Shown here: piece after piece, positions 34,677 through 44,291 of the stretch
Layout: every line of letters begins with the position of its first letter
Position numbering within the stretch: the first letter of the stretch is position 1
Source: Bacillota bacterium
Lineage (GTDB): Bacteria > Bacillota > Clostridia > Lachnospirales > Lachnospiraceae
Reading direction: 5' to 3'
Assembly (NCBI GenBank): GCA_023392615.1
Contig: JAEVYT010000005.1
Coordinates: 1-64,000 of the forward strand
Length of the DNA: 64,000 nucleotides
The notes under the pieces: generated by a model
Seen by the model: only the letters and a program-made list of their open reading frames with translations
Databases searched by the model: none
What the model was told of the DNA's origin: nothing
Program-made: the position numbers and the translations under genes

Positions 34677-35233
34677 ATCTGAATCCCCTCCTTCTCCAGA
34701 TAATCTTTAAGCTTTTTTCTACTTCTAAATAGCATGGATTTCACCTTGCTTTCGCTGATATGATATCTTTTAGAAATAACCGAGATGGAATCTGCATACC
34801 AATACCGCCTGACAAATACCACTCTATTCTCTGTATCAATACAACGCAGATAATTATTGATTACCTTTGCAGTCACACCTGCTTCATATTCCTCTTCAAC
34901 ACTACAACTATGTGGAATACACTCCTCCAGCTCTTGCAGTAGCAAAGGAACAGTGCCTCCTCCTCTTTTTGCGGCATTCGCACGTTTGTATTGGTTTAGC
35001 GCTATGTTGCGAGTTATTTTACCTAGATATGCAGACAGTATATTCGGTCGGTTGGGAGGAATCGAATCCCACGTGTGCAAAAATGTATCATTAACACATT
35101 CATCCGAATCCTCACTGTTACCAAGGATATTATAGGCAATGCGATTGCAGTATCCTCCATACTTTGTATAAGTTTCTGCAATTGCTGTTTCAATGCGATT
35201 CCAATAGAGATCAATGATCTGAACATCCTCCAA
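34673..35233 (-). CDS. ECF-type sigma-70 family factor
   Basis: This 186-residue protein has sigma region 2 (YCNRIAYNILGNSEDSDECV then NDTFLHTWDSIPPNRP) and region 4 (FVRRYWYADSISVISKRYHI...SESKVKSMLFRSRKKLKDYL). It directs transcription of genes for an envelope or other stress response. A TTG start at 35233 is supported by AGGAGG 8 nt upstream. The downstream gene overlaps by 4 bp and is its likely anti-sigma factor. The signal is not known. Confidence 0.85.
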   Translation of the reverse strand: MEDVQIIDLYWNRIETAIAETYTKYGGYCNRIAYNILGNSEDSDECVNDTFLHTWDSIPPNRPNILSAYLGKITRNIALNQYKRANAAKRGGGTVPLLLQELEECIPHSCSVEEEYEAGVTAKVINNYLRCIDTENRVVFVRRYWYADSISVISKRYHISESKVKSMLFRSRKKLKDYLEKEGIQI

Positions 35234-35528
35234 GAACTTCTCCTCCTTATGTTCTATTCATCCCGGGAACTTACCGATAATCGTCAGGTTAGAACCCGAA
35301 TGATGTATACGCTTATACCTATAATGACAACAAAATTCTATGTACGTTGCAAGAATCTGGAATCTTTTTATTAATGTTCCCTTTTAATATACTACAATTT
35401 TATTAAAAAACATCCAAATCTAGCAAACTCATAGTAGCAGTAATCCATATATAATTAATAACTACCCAATTATATTAAAGTAACAGAACCTCTTATTTTA
35501 GATGGAAACAAATACATATGTACAAAAA

Positions 35529-35558
35529 ATATGAGCACAGTCGCAACGCCGCTCATAT
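35529..35558 (-). terminator. Terminator after the gene at 35597
   Basis: ATATGAGC and GCTCATAT form an 8-bp stem. Read on the minus strand it is followed by TTTTTTG. It ends the small lone gene and separates it from the sigma gene. The rest of the gap 35234-35596 holds the sigma upstream region and nothing else that I can name. Confidence 0.8.
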
Positions 35559-35596
35559 ATACTAGTTGAAATATTAATATAAATGGTTTTCTTCTT

Positions 35597-36124
35597 TTAT
35601 TTAAAACCAGAAGATTTATCCCGTTCATGTAAGTACCTAGCGATTTTTATTGATCTCGTTCTATTCGAAGAAGGAGCACTAATAAATAATCCATCTTTTG
35701 TATCCCACGTATAAGTATTGTCATCAGAGTTTTCATATATAAAAATTGATAGTTTCTTAAAATTCGGAGTACAATAAATTAATCCGAAAGGATTTTGTAT
35801 TGCTTTTCCATCAACTACGTTCATATATATTAAGAATGATTTTCCCTTGTTAAATACCAAAGAAACTTTTGAATCATCTGACGTAATCTTATACTTGTCT
35901 ATTGATATTGTTCCATGAAAAGTATCACTCTTAAAAAGAAAATGTTTGTAATCTCCCTTAATTGTAATAGATATATCTTGGCTATAATCGTTATCACCTA
36001 CCCTACATTCTATTCCTTTCAATGTAGTATTTATCTTTTGATTCCATGGGAAAATGTACAATATTATTAATAAGGCTATTATGGTGCCCAAAAGCATAAA
36101 ATAAGATTTTTTAGACCATTTCAT
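35597..36124 (-). CDS. Membrane-anchored protein of unknown function
   Basis: This 175-residue protein starts with a membrane helix (YFMLLGTIIALLIILYIFPW) and then about 150 beta-rich residues (ISITIKGDYKHFLFKSDTFHG). No family is recognised. It is a single gene between a terminator and the tetR upstream region. Confidence 0.5.
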   Translation of the reverse strand: MKWSKKSYFMLLGTIIALLIILYIFPWNQKINTTLKGIECRVGDNDYSQDISITIKGDYKHFLFKSDTFHGTISIDKYKITSDDSKVSLVFNKGKSFLIYMNVVDGKAIQNPFGLIYCTPNFKKLSIFIYENSDDNTYTWDTKDGLFISAPSSNRTRSIKIARYLHERDKSSGFK

Positions 36125-36323
36125 ATTTTTCCCTCGCTTAGCTTGTTTAATAGAATAAAATTACATATCTTTCTCAATTTCTATGATAGTATGATCTACA
36201 AATTATTACAAGGATATAATTGTCACATAATTATACAAATAATAGCGAAGAGCCCCCTCCTACGAAAAGTTTCCTCTTTCGATGTCTTTCATCTGGTATG
36301 AGTTATAAGAGAATAATATTTTT

Positions 36324-36353
36324 CTTGACCAATCGTTCCAGAATGAGTATAAT
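36324..36353 (+). promoter_or_regulatory. tetR promoter with overlapping operator
   Basis: A -35 TTGACC (36325-36330), 17-bp spacer and -10 TATAAT (36348-36353) lie before the TetR gene. The segment GACCAATCGTTC over the -35 matches, in inverted form, a segment at 36976-36992 (GAACGTTCGGTC), so this is probably an autoregulated operator. Confidence 0.6.
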
Positions 36354-36373
36354 GCCTCTATGGAGGTGAGAAA

Positions 36374-36958
36374 ATGGGTCGTAGTAAGGAGTTTGAGGAA
36401 CGTGAAGTTCTTAGAAAAGCTATGGAATTATTTTTAAAGCAGGGTTATGAAGGCACTTCCATGAATGACTTAATAAATCATATGGGAATTCATAAAAAGA
36501 GTTTGTATGATACGTTTGGTGATAAGCATTCGCTATTCATGAAAGTTTTAGACCTTTTTGGAGAGCATATGCAGGATACCTTGATGAGTGAAGTATTAAA
36601 AGAAGGTACCGCAAAGCAATCCATTAAATTATTGTTTGACCGAGTAATTGAAGGAATATGGAATGTGGAGGAGCACTGGGGGTGCTTGTTTGTAAATTCT
36701 TCTGTAGAATTAAGCCTCCGAGATGACGAAGTAAAGGAACGAGCGGGAAAAGCCTTCGATCAAACAGAGCATTTTCTAACAAACCTCATTCAAAAGGGGC
36801 AACAAGAGGGTGATATCTCATGTGATACCAAAGCTGAGGTTTTAGCAGAATACCTTCACAATACATTACTTGGACTCAGAGTTCTGATAAGAAACTCTAC
36901 CAGCAAAGAAAAATTACACCGTATCGCTGATTTTTCATTATCGATTCTTGATAAATAA
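36374..36958 (+). CDS. TetR/AcrR-family regulator
   Basis: This 194-residue protein has a TetR N-terminal HTH (FEEREVLRKAMELFLKQGYE then TSMNDLINHMGIHKKSLYDT) and a ligand-binding C-terminal part of the AcrR/YxaF kind. GAGGTG lies before the ATG. It probably represses itself and the flavin oxidoreductase gene 111 bp downstream, since both promoter regions carry a similar operator. The inducer may be an electrophile or quinone; this is inference. Confidence 0.85.
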   Translation: MGRSKEFEEREVLRKAMELFLKQGYEGTSMNDLINHMGIHKKSLYDTFGDKHSLFMKVLDLFGEHMQDTLMSEVLKEGTAKQSIKLLFDRVIEGIWNVEEHWGCLFVNSSVELSLRDDEVKERAGKAFDQTEHFLTNLIQKGQQEGDISCDTKAEVLAEYLHNTLLGLRVLIRNSTSKEKLHRIADFSLSILDK

Positions 36959-36975
36959 TTAATTTTTAGGTATTT

Positions 36976-36992
36976 TAGAACGTTCGGTCTAG
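36976..36992 (+). promoter_or_regulatory. TetR operator upstream of the oxidoreductase gene
   Basis: TAGAACGTTCGGTCTA is a partly symmetric site: TAGA/TCTA at the ends match. Its GAACGTTCGGTC segment matches the site at 36324-36342 on the other strand at most positions. Confidence 0.5.
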
Positions 36993-37069
36993 AATTATTA
37001 TCCGTTTACGACATCAATCCAAATTCGTAAATCGGTTGTAATTAAATCAAAATATAAGGAGTTAATAAT

Positions 37070-38149
37070 ATGAAAGCAATTTTTGAGAGTACAGAAGTGG
37101 GTGGGATCACCTTAAAAAATCGTATGATACGTAGCGCAACCCAGGAGGGTAGTGCTGACCTCAACGGACATATCACAGAGGAGTTAATTTCGATTTATGA
37201 AAAGCTCGCGGCGGGTGGAACTAGTGCTGCTATTACCAGTATGATGGGGGTTGATGAAAATTCAAGAGCACTTCCCACGATGGTAAAAGCGTATGGAGAT
37301 GATTTTCATACCACATTATCTAACTTAGCTAGTAAATCACATATCCATGATTGCAAAATAATTGTTCAATTAGCGCATTGTGGTGCAAAAGCTATTCCTG
37401 ATAACGGGAACACGCCGCTTGCTCCATCTGACTTTATAATCGCGCCGGACAAATCCGCTAGAAGCATGACAAAAGAAGAAATTCAAAGTGTAATTCAGAG
37501 TTTTGCTATGGCTGCAGAGATGTGCAAAGAAGCTGGAGCTGATGGTGTTGAGATTCATGGTGCACACGGCTATCTTCTCAGTGAGTTTCTCAGTCCTTTT
37601 TATAACAAAAGAAATGATGAATACGGCGGAGATATATCTAATCGTGCCAGAATTGTATTTGAAGTATATTCTGCTATTCGGGAAAAAGTTGGGGCAGACT
37701 ATCCTATCTGGATTAAACTTAATGGTGAGGACTACATAGACGAAGGCCTTAGCTTTGAAGATTGTTTATGGGTATGTTGTGAACTGGATCAACTAGGGAT
37801 AGACGGAATTGAGGTAAGCGGTGGTATCAACATCTCAATGGAAAGCCTTTCCGCTAGACGTATGTCTACTACAGATCAAGAAGGTTCTTTCGCTCAAAAT
37901 GCATTGCAGATTGCAGAGAAAGTAAATGCATCCGTAATAAGTGTAGGCTGTTATCGCACACCTGATATGATTGAGGAATTTTTGAATATTGGGAAAATAC
38001 AAGCGATCAGTTTATGTCGTCCCCTTATATGCGAACCAGAGCTACCTAGAATTTGGGAATCAGGCGACAGAAGAAAATCAAAATGTTTATCTTGCAATAA
38101 ATGTTTCGGTTTTAGTGGTGGGTTTGGATGTAAAGTTTTTGTAAAGTAA
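37070..38149 (+). CDS. NADH:flavin oxidoreductase (old yellow enzyme family)
   Basis: This 359-residue FMN enzyme shows MIRSATQEGSADLNG near the start, QLAHCGAKA, GADGVEIHGAHGYLLSEFLS, NKRNDEYGG and VISVGCYRTPDMIEEF. It reduces electron-poor alkenes or quinones. The short C-terminal tail holds a CLSCNKC-type cysteine group, which may be a remnant of the longer iron-sulfur type or bind a metal. It is probably repressed by the neighbouring TetR protein. A terminator follows. Confidence 0.85.
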   Translation: MKAIFESTEVGGITLKNRMIRSATQEGSADLNGHITEELISIYEKLAAGGTSAAITSMMGVDENSRALPTMVKAYGDDFHTTLSNLASKSHIHDCKIIVQLAHCGAKAIPDNGNTPLAPSDFIIAPDKSARSMTKEEIQSVIQSFAMAAEMCKEAGADGVEIHGAHGYLLSEFLSPFYNKRNDEYGGDISNRARIVFEVYSAIREKVGADYPIWIKLNGEDYIDEGLSFEDCLWVCCELDQLGIDGIEVSGGINISMESLSARRMSTTDQEGSFAQNALQIAEKVNASVISVGCYRTPDMIEEFLNIGKIQAISLCRPLICEPELPRIWESGDRRKSKCLSCNKCFGFSGGFGCKVFVK

Positions 38150-38187
38150 TAGAGTAAAGCGTTTCCCATCATCCCTAAAGTATAATT

Positions 38188-38220
38188 AAGAGCATCAGCT
38201 TACAATCTGATGCTCTTTTT
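38188..38220 (+). terminator. Terminator after the oxidoreductase gene
   Basis: AAGAGCATCAG and CTGATGCTCTT pair with an 8-nt loop and end in TTTTT. It is a good intrinsic terminator on the plus strand. Confidence 0.9.
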
Positions 38221-38313
38221 AATTGACATATGGCAAGACACGGCTAATAATTCATATATTTTAATTCTTTTTCACCAGACTACTTTAAATTTATAAAAAT
38301 GCTTCTCATTCCA

Positions 38314-40491
38314 CTAGTTATCCATTAACTTTGTCTCCTTGGTTGTTGCCATATTAGCAAGTACCAAAGACATAATACCCTCGAGTGCATTTGGCGTTTT
38401 TCCATCATTTGCACTTGTAATTACTGTTTGCGGAACAATGGCTGCACCACTGGTTTCAAGAGCTTTTGCAAAGGCCTCCAATACCGCTTTCTTGACCTGC
38501 ATCTCAGCACCGCCATACGCATCAACAAGCGCCTGCGCTGCTAAACCTTTTGCCTTACCAACTTTTTCTTCTTGTTCAGCAGTTGCATCGGCTACCATCT
38601 TGATGTTTTCAGCCTGCGCTTTACCGGTAACGGTTAGTTTATGCGCTTCTGCGTCTGCTGCCAAAGTTACTTGTGTTGCGCCTGCCTGCGCACCTAGTTC
38701 TGTACTTTTTGCACTCGCTTCTGCCTTGGCTATATTGGTATATTTTTCTGCATCTGCCTCTTGTTGTCTCTTAAATTTATCTGCTTCTGCAAGTGTTTGA
38801 ATCTTTTGTGCTTCCTGCTCAGCCAGTTTTAACTGTGCTCTACCTTGGTTATCGGCTACTTCAATATCAATTGCAGACTGTGTAAGATTCTTTTGAGCAT
38901 CTGCTTTAGCCTGAGCTTCATTGAGCTCTTTCTTTTTTACAGCCGATAACTGTTTAGCTTCATTGGTTTTGATTTCTTCCTTCGCTACTTCTCGTTCTCT
39001 TAACTGTGAGAGAATATCTTCAATTCTGGTATCATTCACTGATTTGGTTGGAGTGCCAATTAAAACTTCCTTCAATTCCAAATCATATTCTTTGAATTTT
39101 TCTTTCATTTCCTGTGATGCTTGCTCTTGAATCATACTACGGTCTTGCACCAATTGAATCAGTGTTTTTGTTTGACCTATATTTTTAAAATATCCAGCCA
39201 CCATCGGATCAAGTGATTGCTCGATCAATAGCTTGATATCACCAAATCTCTGAATCACAGAGGATGCTTTTCTATAATCGATATTAAATACTACTGTTAA
39301 TGGAAGATTCGGTTCAAAGGCATCCTTTGTTATTAAGCTTATTTCTTTTAAGTTATCATCCAACTTGTGAGATCCACTTTGACCACTAATCCACTTTAAG
39401 ATAACATTTGTAGTCGGGACTGTTACCACTTTACCTGCATATGTATTGAAAGCATATTTTCCGGGAGCCAATGCATCCTTCCAAATACCTTTTTTCCCTT
39501 TCTCTACTAATTCTCCATGAGAATAATCTGCTCCGGATAAATCAGCACCTTCTTCACCAAAATAACTTACTACTACACCGACCATACCAATCTCTATATT
39601 GGTCTTTGGAACAATGTCTACTGTTGCAAATAATCTGTTAATGAAGAATTCACCATCAATGAGGACTTGCATCTGCTTTCCTTTTCTACCTCCGGCATTA
39701 AGAAAGTTCTCAGGTTCTTGGAAATTGTTATGATAATACTCATCACTGATATTGCCTCCAACCACCGGTGCAATAATTGCTCCACCGTCAGGAGTGGGAC
39801 CTTCTAGTACGGTAACGATACCCATCGTATCGGTTGAGATCCCATCTCTAAAGTCTCCTACCGAATCTGAATTATTAGGGTTTTCTAAATCGGCAGCGTT
39901 ACGTCTTTTACTAAAGCTACCGATGCGAACCGGTTCAAAACCATGTACATCTGCAATTTCATTTCTCATTGATTCCACTTGTGATGTTTCATCCTTGTTC
40001 GTGGCAATTGAGTATACTTTCTCTCTTGTAATTACGATAAACTGTGCTAAGTTAATTACATAAGTACCTTCACGAAGCACTTTTCTCTGCGGACCCTTTT
40101 GTCCTCCATTATTTAAGAAATCTCGTACATTCTGAAAGGCATCACATTCAATCATTTTACCTAACGTTTGTCCATTTTCAAGCGGCTTACCGGATCTTGC
40201 AAATATATAACCGATCTGTCCTTGGGGAATAGTAATTAATTTTATTTTCTTCACTTTGTACTTGAACGGTGTTTTGAAATGAACACCGGCCCTTAAGAGA
40301 TCTGGTTCAAAACCAGATTCTTTATTTAATGCAATAATTCCGGCACCTTTTATAGATCCTTTTAAACTCCACCATTTTTCTACGATACCTACTTCATCCG
40401 TACCAATGCTGATAAACCCGATGCCGTAGATAAAGAGGATTAAAAATAATATTATGCCTCCCACTAATAATATAATTTGTAACTCATTCAT
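38314..40491 (-). CDS. Flotillin-like SPFH/Band 7 protein
   Basis: This 725-residue protein has an N-terminal membrane helix (IILLVGGIILFLILFIYGIG), a long SPFH/Band 7 part (residues 30-460, with GTDEVGIVEKWWSLKG), and a C-terminal coiled coil very rich in A, E, K and Q (residues 500-670). Flotillins scaffold membrane microdomains. It is longer than typical flotillins of about 500 residues because of extra sequence in the first half. It is a single gene. Confidence 0.85.
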   Translation of the reverse strand: MNELQIILLVGGIILFLILFIYGIGFISIGTDEVGIVEKWWSLKGSIKGAGIIALNKESGFEPDLLRAGVHFKTPFKYKVKKIKLITIPQGQIGYIFARSGKPLENGQTLGKMIECDAFQNVRDFLNNGGQKGPQRKVLREGTYVINLAQFIVITREKVYSIATNKDETSQVESMRNEIADVHGFEPVRIGSFSKRRNAADLENPNNSDSVGDFRDGISTDTMGIVTVLEGPTPDGGAIIAPVVGGNISDEYYHNNFQEPENFLNAGGRKGKQMQVLIDGEFFINRLFATVDIVPKTNIEIGMVGVVVSYFGEEGADLSGADYSHGELVEKGKKGIWKDALAPGKYAFNTYAGKVVTVPTTNVILKWISGQSGSHKLDDNLKEISLITKDAFEPNLPLTVVFNIDYRKASSVIQRFGDIKLLIEQSLDPMVAGYFKNIGQTKTLIQLVQDRSMIQEQASQEMKEKFKEYDLELKEVLIGTPTKSVNDTRIEDILSQLREREVAKEEIKTNEAKQLSAVKKKELNEAQAKADAQKNLTQSAIDIEVADNQGRAQLKLAEQEAQKIQTLAEADKFKRQQEADAEKYTNIAKAEASAKSTELGAQAGATQVTLAADAEAHKLTVTGKAQAENIKMVADATAEQEEKVGKAKGLAAQALVDAYGGAEMQVKKAVLEAFAKALETSGAAIVPQTVITSANDGKTPNALEGIMSLVLANMATTKETKLMDN

Positions 40492-40754
40492 CTTAATTCC
40501 TCCTAAATGCTCTTAATTATAAAAACTATCCATATTATGACAGGGTGCTTAGGAATTGTATATACCTTCTATGCTAATTTAACCCACTTCTAATAAGTTT
40601 TTAATATTCCTTTTGATAAGGAATTAGATCTCGGGTTGAGAATCATAACCATCACCAATTTCCTTCGCTTTGCAATAACCGATTATATATTTCATCCATG
40701 CTGTAGTTTTCTCATCCTTTGCAAGCTTAGAACGAAAATCAGCATACTTACGCA

Positions 40755-40808
40755 AAGAAAAAGATCTGAAACACACATTTTTAAACTGTGTCACAGACCT
40801 TTTCTTTC
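40755..40808. terminator. Bidirectional hairpin terminator in the gap before the helicase
   Basis: AAAGAAAAAGATCTGAAACACA and TGTGTCACAGACCTTTTCTTT pair with few mismatches. The gap 40492-40896 holds this hairpin, the flotillin promoter region and nothing else that I can see. It serves the minus-strand helicase gene or any plus-strand read-through. Confidence 0.75.
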
Positions 40809-40896
40809 TAACTATTTGAACTTAATAGATAAAATCATAGCAATAAGTTCTAGCCCTTCTGCTATCGATTTATTCCTTAACCATAAAGCTTCCTGG

Positions 40897-42315
40897 CTAC
40901 TTCTTCTTCGAATACCCTGACCTGGTCTTCCCCTTCTTAGAAAAGCTCATAAATCCCTTCTTTTCCTTAAGTGTACCATCAGCTGCCATTCTATACTTTT
41001 TACTCGGATCTATGCCTGCTGCCTGTTGAGCAGCCGTTTGTGCAACGTTCCTTTTTGAAGAACCCTTCTTAGACTCTGAAGCTAATTCAGTCGAAGCTTT
41101 CTGAGATTTTCCTGAACTTACCCCTGCTGCCTTTGGTTTATTCCTGGGCTGGGTATTCTTCGGTGCCGGGAAGTTATTCACCAAAGGATAAGGATGCTCC
41201 TTCACCTCTTTCAGATGCTTTCTGATAAGCTTCTCTATATCCTGTAGATATTCCTTCTCATCAAAATCACAGAAGGAAATCGCTACTCCCTCCTGTCCGG
41301 CACGTCCGGTTCTTCCGATACGGTGCACATAGGTTTCCGGTACTTCAGGTAGATCATAATTAATTACATGGGAGAGCTCATCAATATCGATTCCTCTGGC
41401 TGCGATATCTGTTGCAATCAAGACACGAAGCTTCTTATCCTTAAAATCACGAAGGGCACTTTGGCGTGCTCCCTGTGATTTATCGCCATGAATTGCTTGT
41501 GCTGCCACGTTCTCCTTGGATAATTGACGAACCAAACGATCTGCTCCGTGTTTCGTACGGGTGAATACCAGCGCTGATACGATGGATTTATCCTTTAATA
41601 TATGAAGAAGTAAATCCTTCTTATTGCCTTTGTCCACATAATACAAGTATTGATCTATGATTTCAACGGTGGAAGATACCGGTGTTACCATAACCTTCGC
41701 CGGATTCTTGAGCAACGTTTGGGACAGCCTAGCGATATCGGGTGGCATCGTTGCTGAGAATAACAAGGTTTGTTTATTCTCGGGTATCTTGGCGATAATC
41801 TTTTTCACATCATGAATAAATCCCATATCGAGCATACGATCCGCTTCATCTAGGATAAATATTTTAAGATGCTTCAAATCAATGTGTTTCTGATTAATCA
41901 AATCATTTAATCTACCTGGGGTTGCAACAAGGATGTCCACACCTTTGCGTAGTTCCTCCTGCTGCGGCTTTTGTGAAACTCCGCCAAAGATTACACAAGC
42001 TTTTAATTTGGTGTATTTGCCATAGGTACAAAAGCTCTCATATATTTGAAGCGCCAGCTCTCTGGTTGGCGTTACAATTAACGCACGTATTTTACGATCC
42101 ACGTTATGCGAAGTATTATCCTCTGCAAGTAGCTGTAGCGTTGGTATGGCAAATGCTGCTGTTTTTCCGGTGCCGGTCTGGGCACAACCTAGAAGATCTC
42201 TGCCCTCTAATATATATGGAATCGCCTTTTCCTGTATCGGCGTTGGTACCGAATAATTTTGTTTCTCTAGTGCCTTTAATATATCTGGCATAACCTTTAA
42301 TTCATTAAATTGCAT
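40897..42315 (-). CDS. DEAD-box RNA helicase
   Basis: This 472-residue enzyme unwinds RNA with ATP. Motifs in order are GCAQTGTGKTAAFAIP, TPTRELALQ, DEADRMLDMGF, LLFSATMPPDI and VHRIGRTGRAGQEGVAIS. It looks like RhlE/CshA. The C-terminal tail (residues 395-472) is basic and rich in K, S and A, probably binding RNA. An upstream space of about 66 bp separates it from the DUF1456 gene on the same strand. It may be a cold-response helicase. Confidence 0.95.
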   Translation of the reverse strand: MQFNELKVMPDILKALEKQNYSVPTPIQEKAIPYILEGRDLLGCAQTGTGKTAAFAIPTLQLLAEDNTSHNVDRKIRALIVTPTRELALQIYESFCTYGKYTKLKACVIFGGVSQKPQQEELRKGVDILVATPGRLNDLINQKHIDLKHLKIFILDEADRMLDMGFIHDVKKIIAKIPENKQTLLFSATMPPDIARLSQTLLKNPAKVMVTPVSSTVEIIDQYLYYVDKGNKKDLLLHILKDKSIVSALVFTRTKHGADRLVRQLSKENVAAQAIHGDKSQGARQSALRDFKDKKLRVLIATDIAARGIDIDELSHVINYDLPEVPETYVHRIGRTGRAGQEGVAISFCDFDEKEYLQDIEKLIRKHLKEVKEHPYPLVNNFPAPKNTQPRNKPKAAGVSSGKSQKASTELASESKKGSSKRNVAQTAAQQAAGIDPSKKYRMAADGTLKEKKGFMSFSKKGKTRSGYSKKK

Positions 42316-42381
42316 ATTACTTTGTATGATGCAAAACTTTATACATCATACTCTCCTCTCTCTATTACCTTTTTGTCTCTG

Positions 42382-42909
42382 TTATATGTTTCGGTATCGT
42401 ATTGCCAAACCTTTTAAGAAGTTTCTGACATATCGATCTCCGCATGGTTTATAATTACGCTGTCCTTCTCTACGTAATACCGCGCTTAATTCGCTACTTG
42501 ACAAATTAACATTTGCCGCCTTAAATATATCCAGCATGTCCTCTCCCGTAAGCGATAGAGCAATTTTGATTTTCTTCAGGAAGACGTTATTGACTTGTTT
42601 ATTATCCTTAATTAAGAATACTTCCTTTTGCGGTTCACCCGGTTTTGCTTCCTGTTTTCCTCTTTTAAATATAATAAAGCCGTTCAAAAAGGACTCGAAC
42701 ATGTAGTTATTACATTTTCTCATATCATCATGTGCGATAAACTCATACTTGTCCGAATCAATATCCGCATCATTCTTAGGCTTTAGTAACATTCTCTGTA
42801 ATTCTTCTCTCGTTACTGTTATTCCGCCCAGTTTAAATATCTCCAACATATCTATATCCCTAATATCAAGCGCATATCTTAATCTTATTATTATATCGTT
42901 ATTATTCAA
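42382..42909 (-). CDS. YehS-like DUF1456 protein
   Basis: This protein of about 175 residues has two copies of the DUF1456 helical module. The first begins NNNDIIIRLRYALDIRDIDM and the second NNVFLKKIKIALSLTGEDML. The function is unknown, though E. coli YehS belongs to this family. A TTG start at 42909 is supported by AGGAGG 6 nt upstream and by the usual family start; an ATG 10 codons earlier has no ribosome site. It is followed by the helicase gene. Confidence 0.85.
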   Translation of the reverse strand: MNNNDIIIRLRYALDIRDIDMLEIFKLGGITVTREELQRMLLKPKNDADIDSDKYEFIAHDDMRKCNNYMFESFLNGFIIFKRGKQEAKPGEPQKEVFLIKDNKQVNNVFLKKIKIALSLTGEDMLDIFKAANVNLSSSELSAVLRREGQRNYKPCGDRYVRNFLKGLAIRYRNI

Positions 42910-43117
42910 ATTTAACCTCCTTACTGCTACTATGGTCATTAACCAATTCTACATGGGTATTTGATTTTATGCAATAAAAACTATTTTACCTTAGTATTTA
43001 CACATATTTGCTTTTCCTTATATTATCTTTTTTATGCGTTTGCTATTATCAAATGTATTTGATATCATATGATTTGTTACAATACTTAATATAGTGAATA
43101 TAAAGGTGGATACTATA

Positions 43118-44167
43118 ATGGATAATCAAGAGCAAAAACATCAAAGACGCCCGAGATATAAAGGCACTCATCCAAAAGCTTTTAAAGATAAATATAAGGA
43201 ACTGCAACCTGAAAAATACGCTGATGCGATTGAAAAGGTTATTCAAAAAGGCAATACCCCTGCCGGTATGCATCGCTCCATCTGCGTGAACGAGATATTA
43301 GAATTCTTACAGATTACTCCCGGACAAACCGGACTAGACGCCACCTTAGGTTATGGCGGCCACACACGAGAGATGTTAAAATGTCTTAATTCTGAGGGTC
43401 ACTTATATGCCACAGACGAAGACCCAGTTGAATTACCACGTACAAGGGAGCGTTTAGCGAACTTAGGTTATGGACCCGAGATATTAACGATAAAGCACAT
43501 GAACTTTTCAGGGATTGACCAAATCGCAGTGGAAGCAGGACCGCTTAATTTTGTATTGGCTGATTTGGGTGTATCCTCTATGCAGATCGATAATCCCGAC
43601 CGTGGCTTCTCCTATAAGACTGAGGGTCCACTTGATTTACGACTAAATCCAAACAAAGGAATCTCAGCGGCAGAACGTCTGAAAAACATATCACTGGAAG
43701 AACTACATGGAATGTTAGTAGAGAATGCGGATGAGATCTATGCCGCAGAAATATCCCGTGCTATTACAACTGCAATCAAAAGAGGAACTGAGATTTCCAC
43801 TACCTCTCAGCTTCAGCAAACCATCAGTGATGCCCTTAGATTTATTCCTGAAAAGGAACGAAAAGAAGCAGTTAAGAAATCCTGTCAGCGATGCTTTCAG
43901 GCATTGCGTATTGATGTTAACAAAGAATATGAAGTGTTGTATGAATTCTTAGAGAAGCTACCGGATGCACTCGCAACAGGTGGACGAGTTGCGATTCTGT
44001 CCTTTCATTCCGGAGAGGATCGCCTCGTTAAGAAATCCTTCCAACGCTTATACCGGGAAGGAATCTATCAGGAGATATCCCCGAATTTTATTCGCCCTTC
44101 ACAAGAAGAGTGCAACACCAATAGCCGTGCGCGTTCTGCTAAGCTACGCTGGGCGATAAAAGCGTAA
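43118..44167 (+). CDS. RsmH-like 16S rRNA methyltransferase paralogue
   Basis: This 349-residue protein is similar to RsmH (MraW), which methylates N4 of C1402 in 16S rRNA. It shows GLDATLGYGGHT for SAM binding, VLADLGVSSMQIDNPDRG and FHSGEDRLVKKSF. Compared with the usual SFHSLEDRIVK the last block has a Gly, and there is an N-terminal extension of about 50 residues rich in charged residues. It is not in a division cluster, so it may be a second copy with a different target. GGTGG lies before the ATG at 43118. Confidence 0.8.
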   Translation: MDNQEQKHQRRPRYKGTHPKAFKDKYKELQPEKYADAIEKVIQKGNTPAGMHRSICVNEILEFLQITPGQTGLDATLGYGGHTREMLKCLNSEGHLYATDEDPVELPRTRERLANLGYGPEILTIKHMNFSGIDQIAVEAGPLNFVLADLGVSSMQIDNPDRGFSYKTEGPLDLRLNPNKGISAAERLKNISLEELHGMLVENADEIYAAEISRAITTAIKRGTEISTTSQLQQTISDALRFIPEKERKEAVKKSCQRCFQALRIDVNKEYEVLYEFLEKLPDALATGGRVAILSFHSGEDRLVKKSFQRLYREGIYQEISPNFIRPSQEECNTNSRARSAKLRWAIKA

Positions 44168-44291
44168 GTAGAAGAAAATTATTAGGTGAATTGAGTAAAC
44201 TTACTGTGAGCTTTGTTGCTTCCGGCCATGGTCCATGTATTCATATCATTCATTAATTTAATTGTTCAAATAACGTTCCGGGAGGATTACC

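Noticed and set aside
38339..38800. A 153-codon plus-strand frame within the flotillin gene
   Set aside because: It is the mirror of the A/E/K-rich coiled coil, giving a low-complexity A/S/C/F translation typical of antisense shadows.
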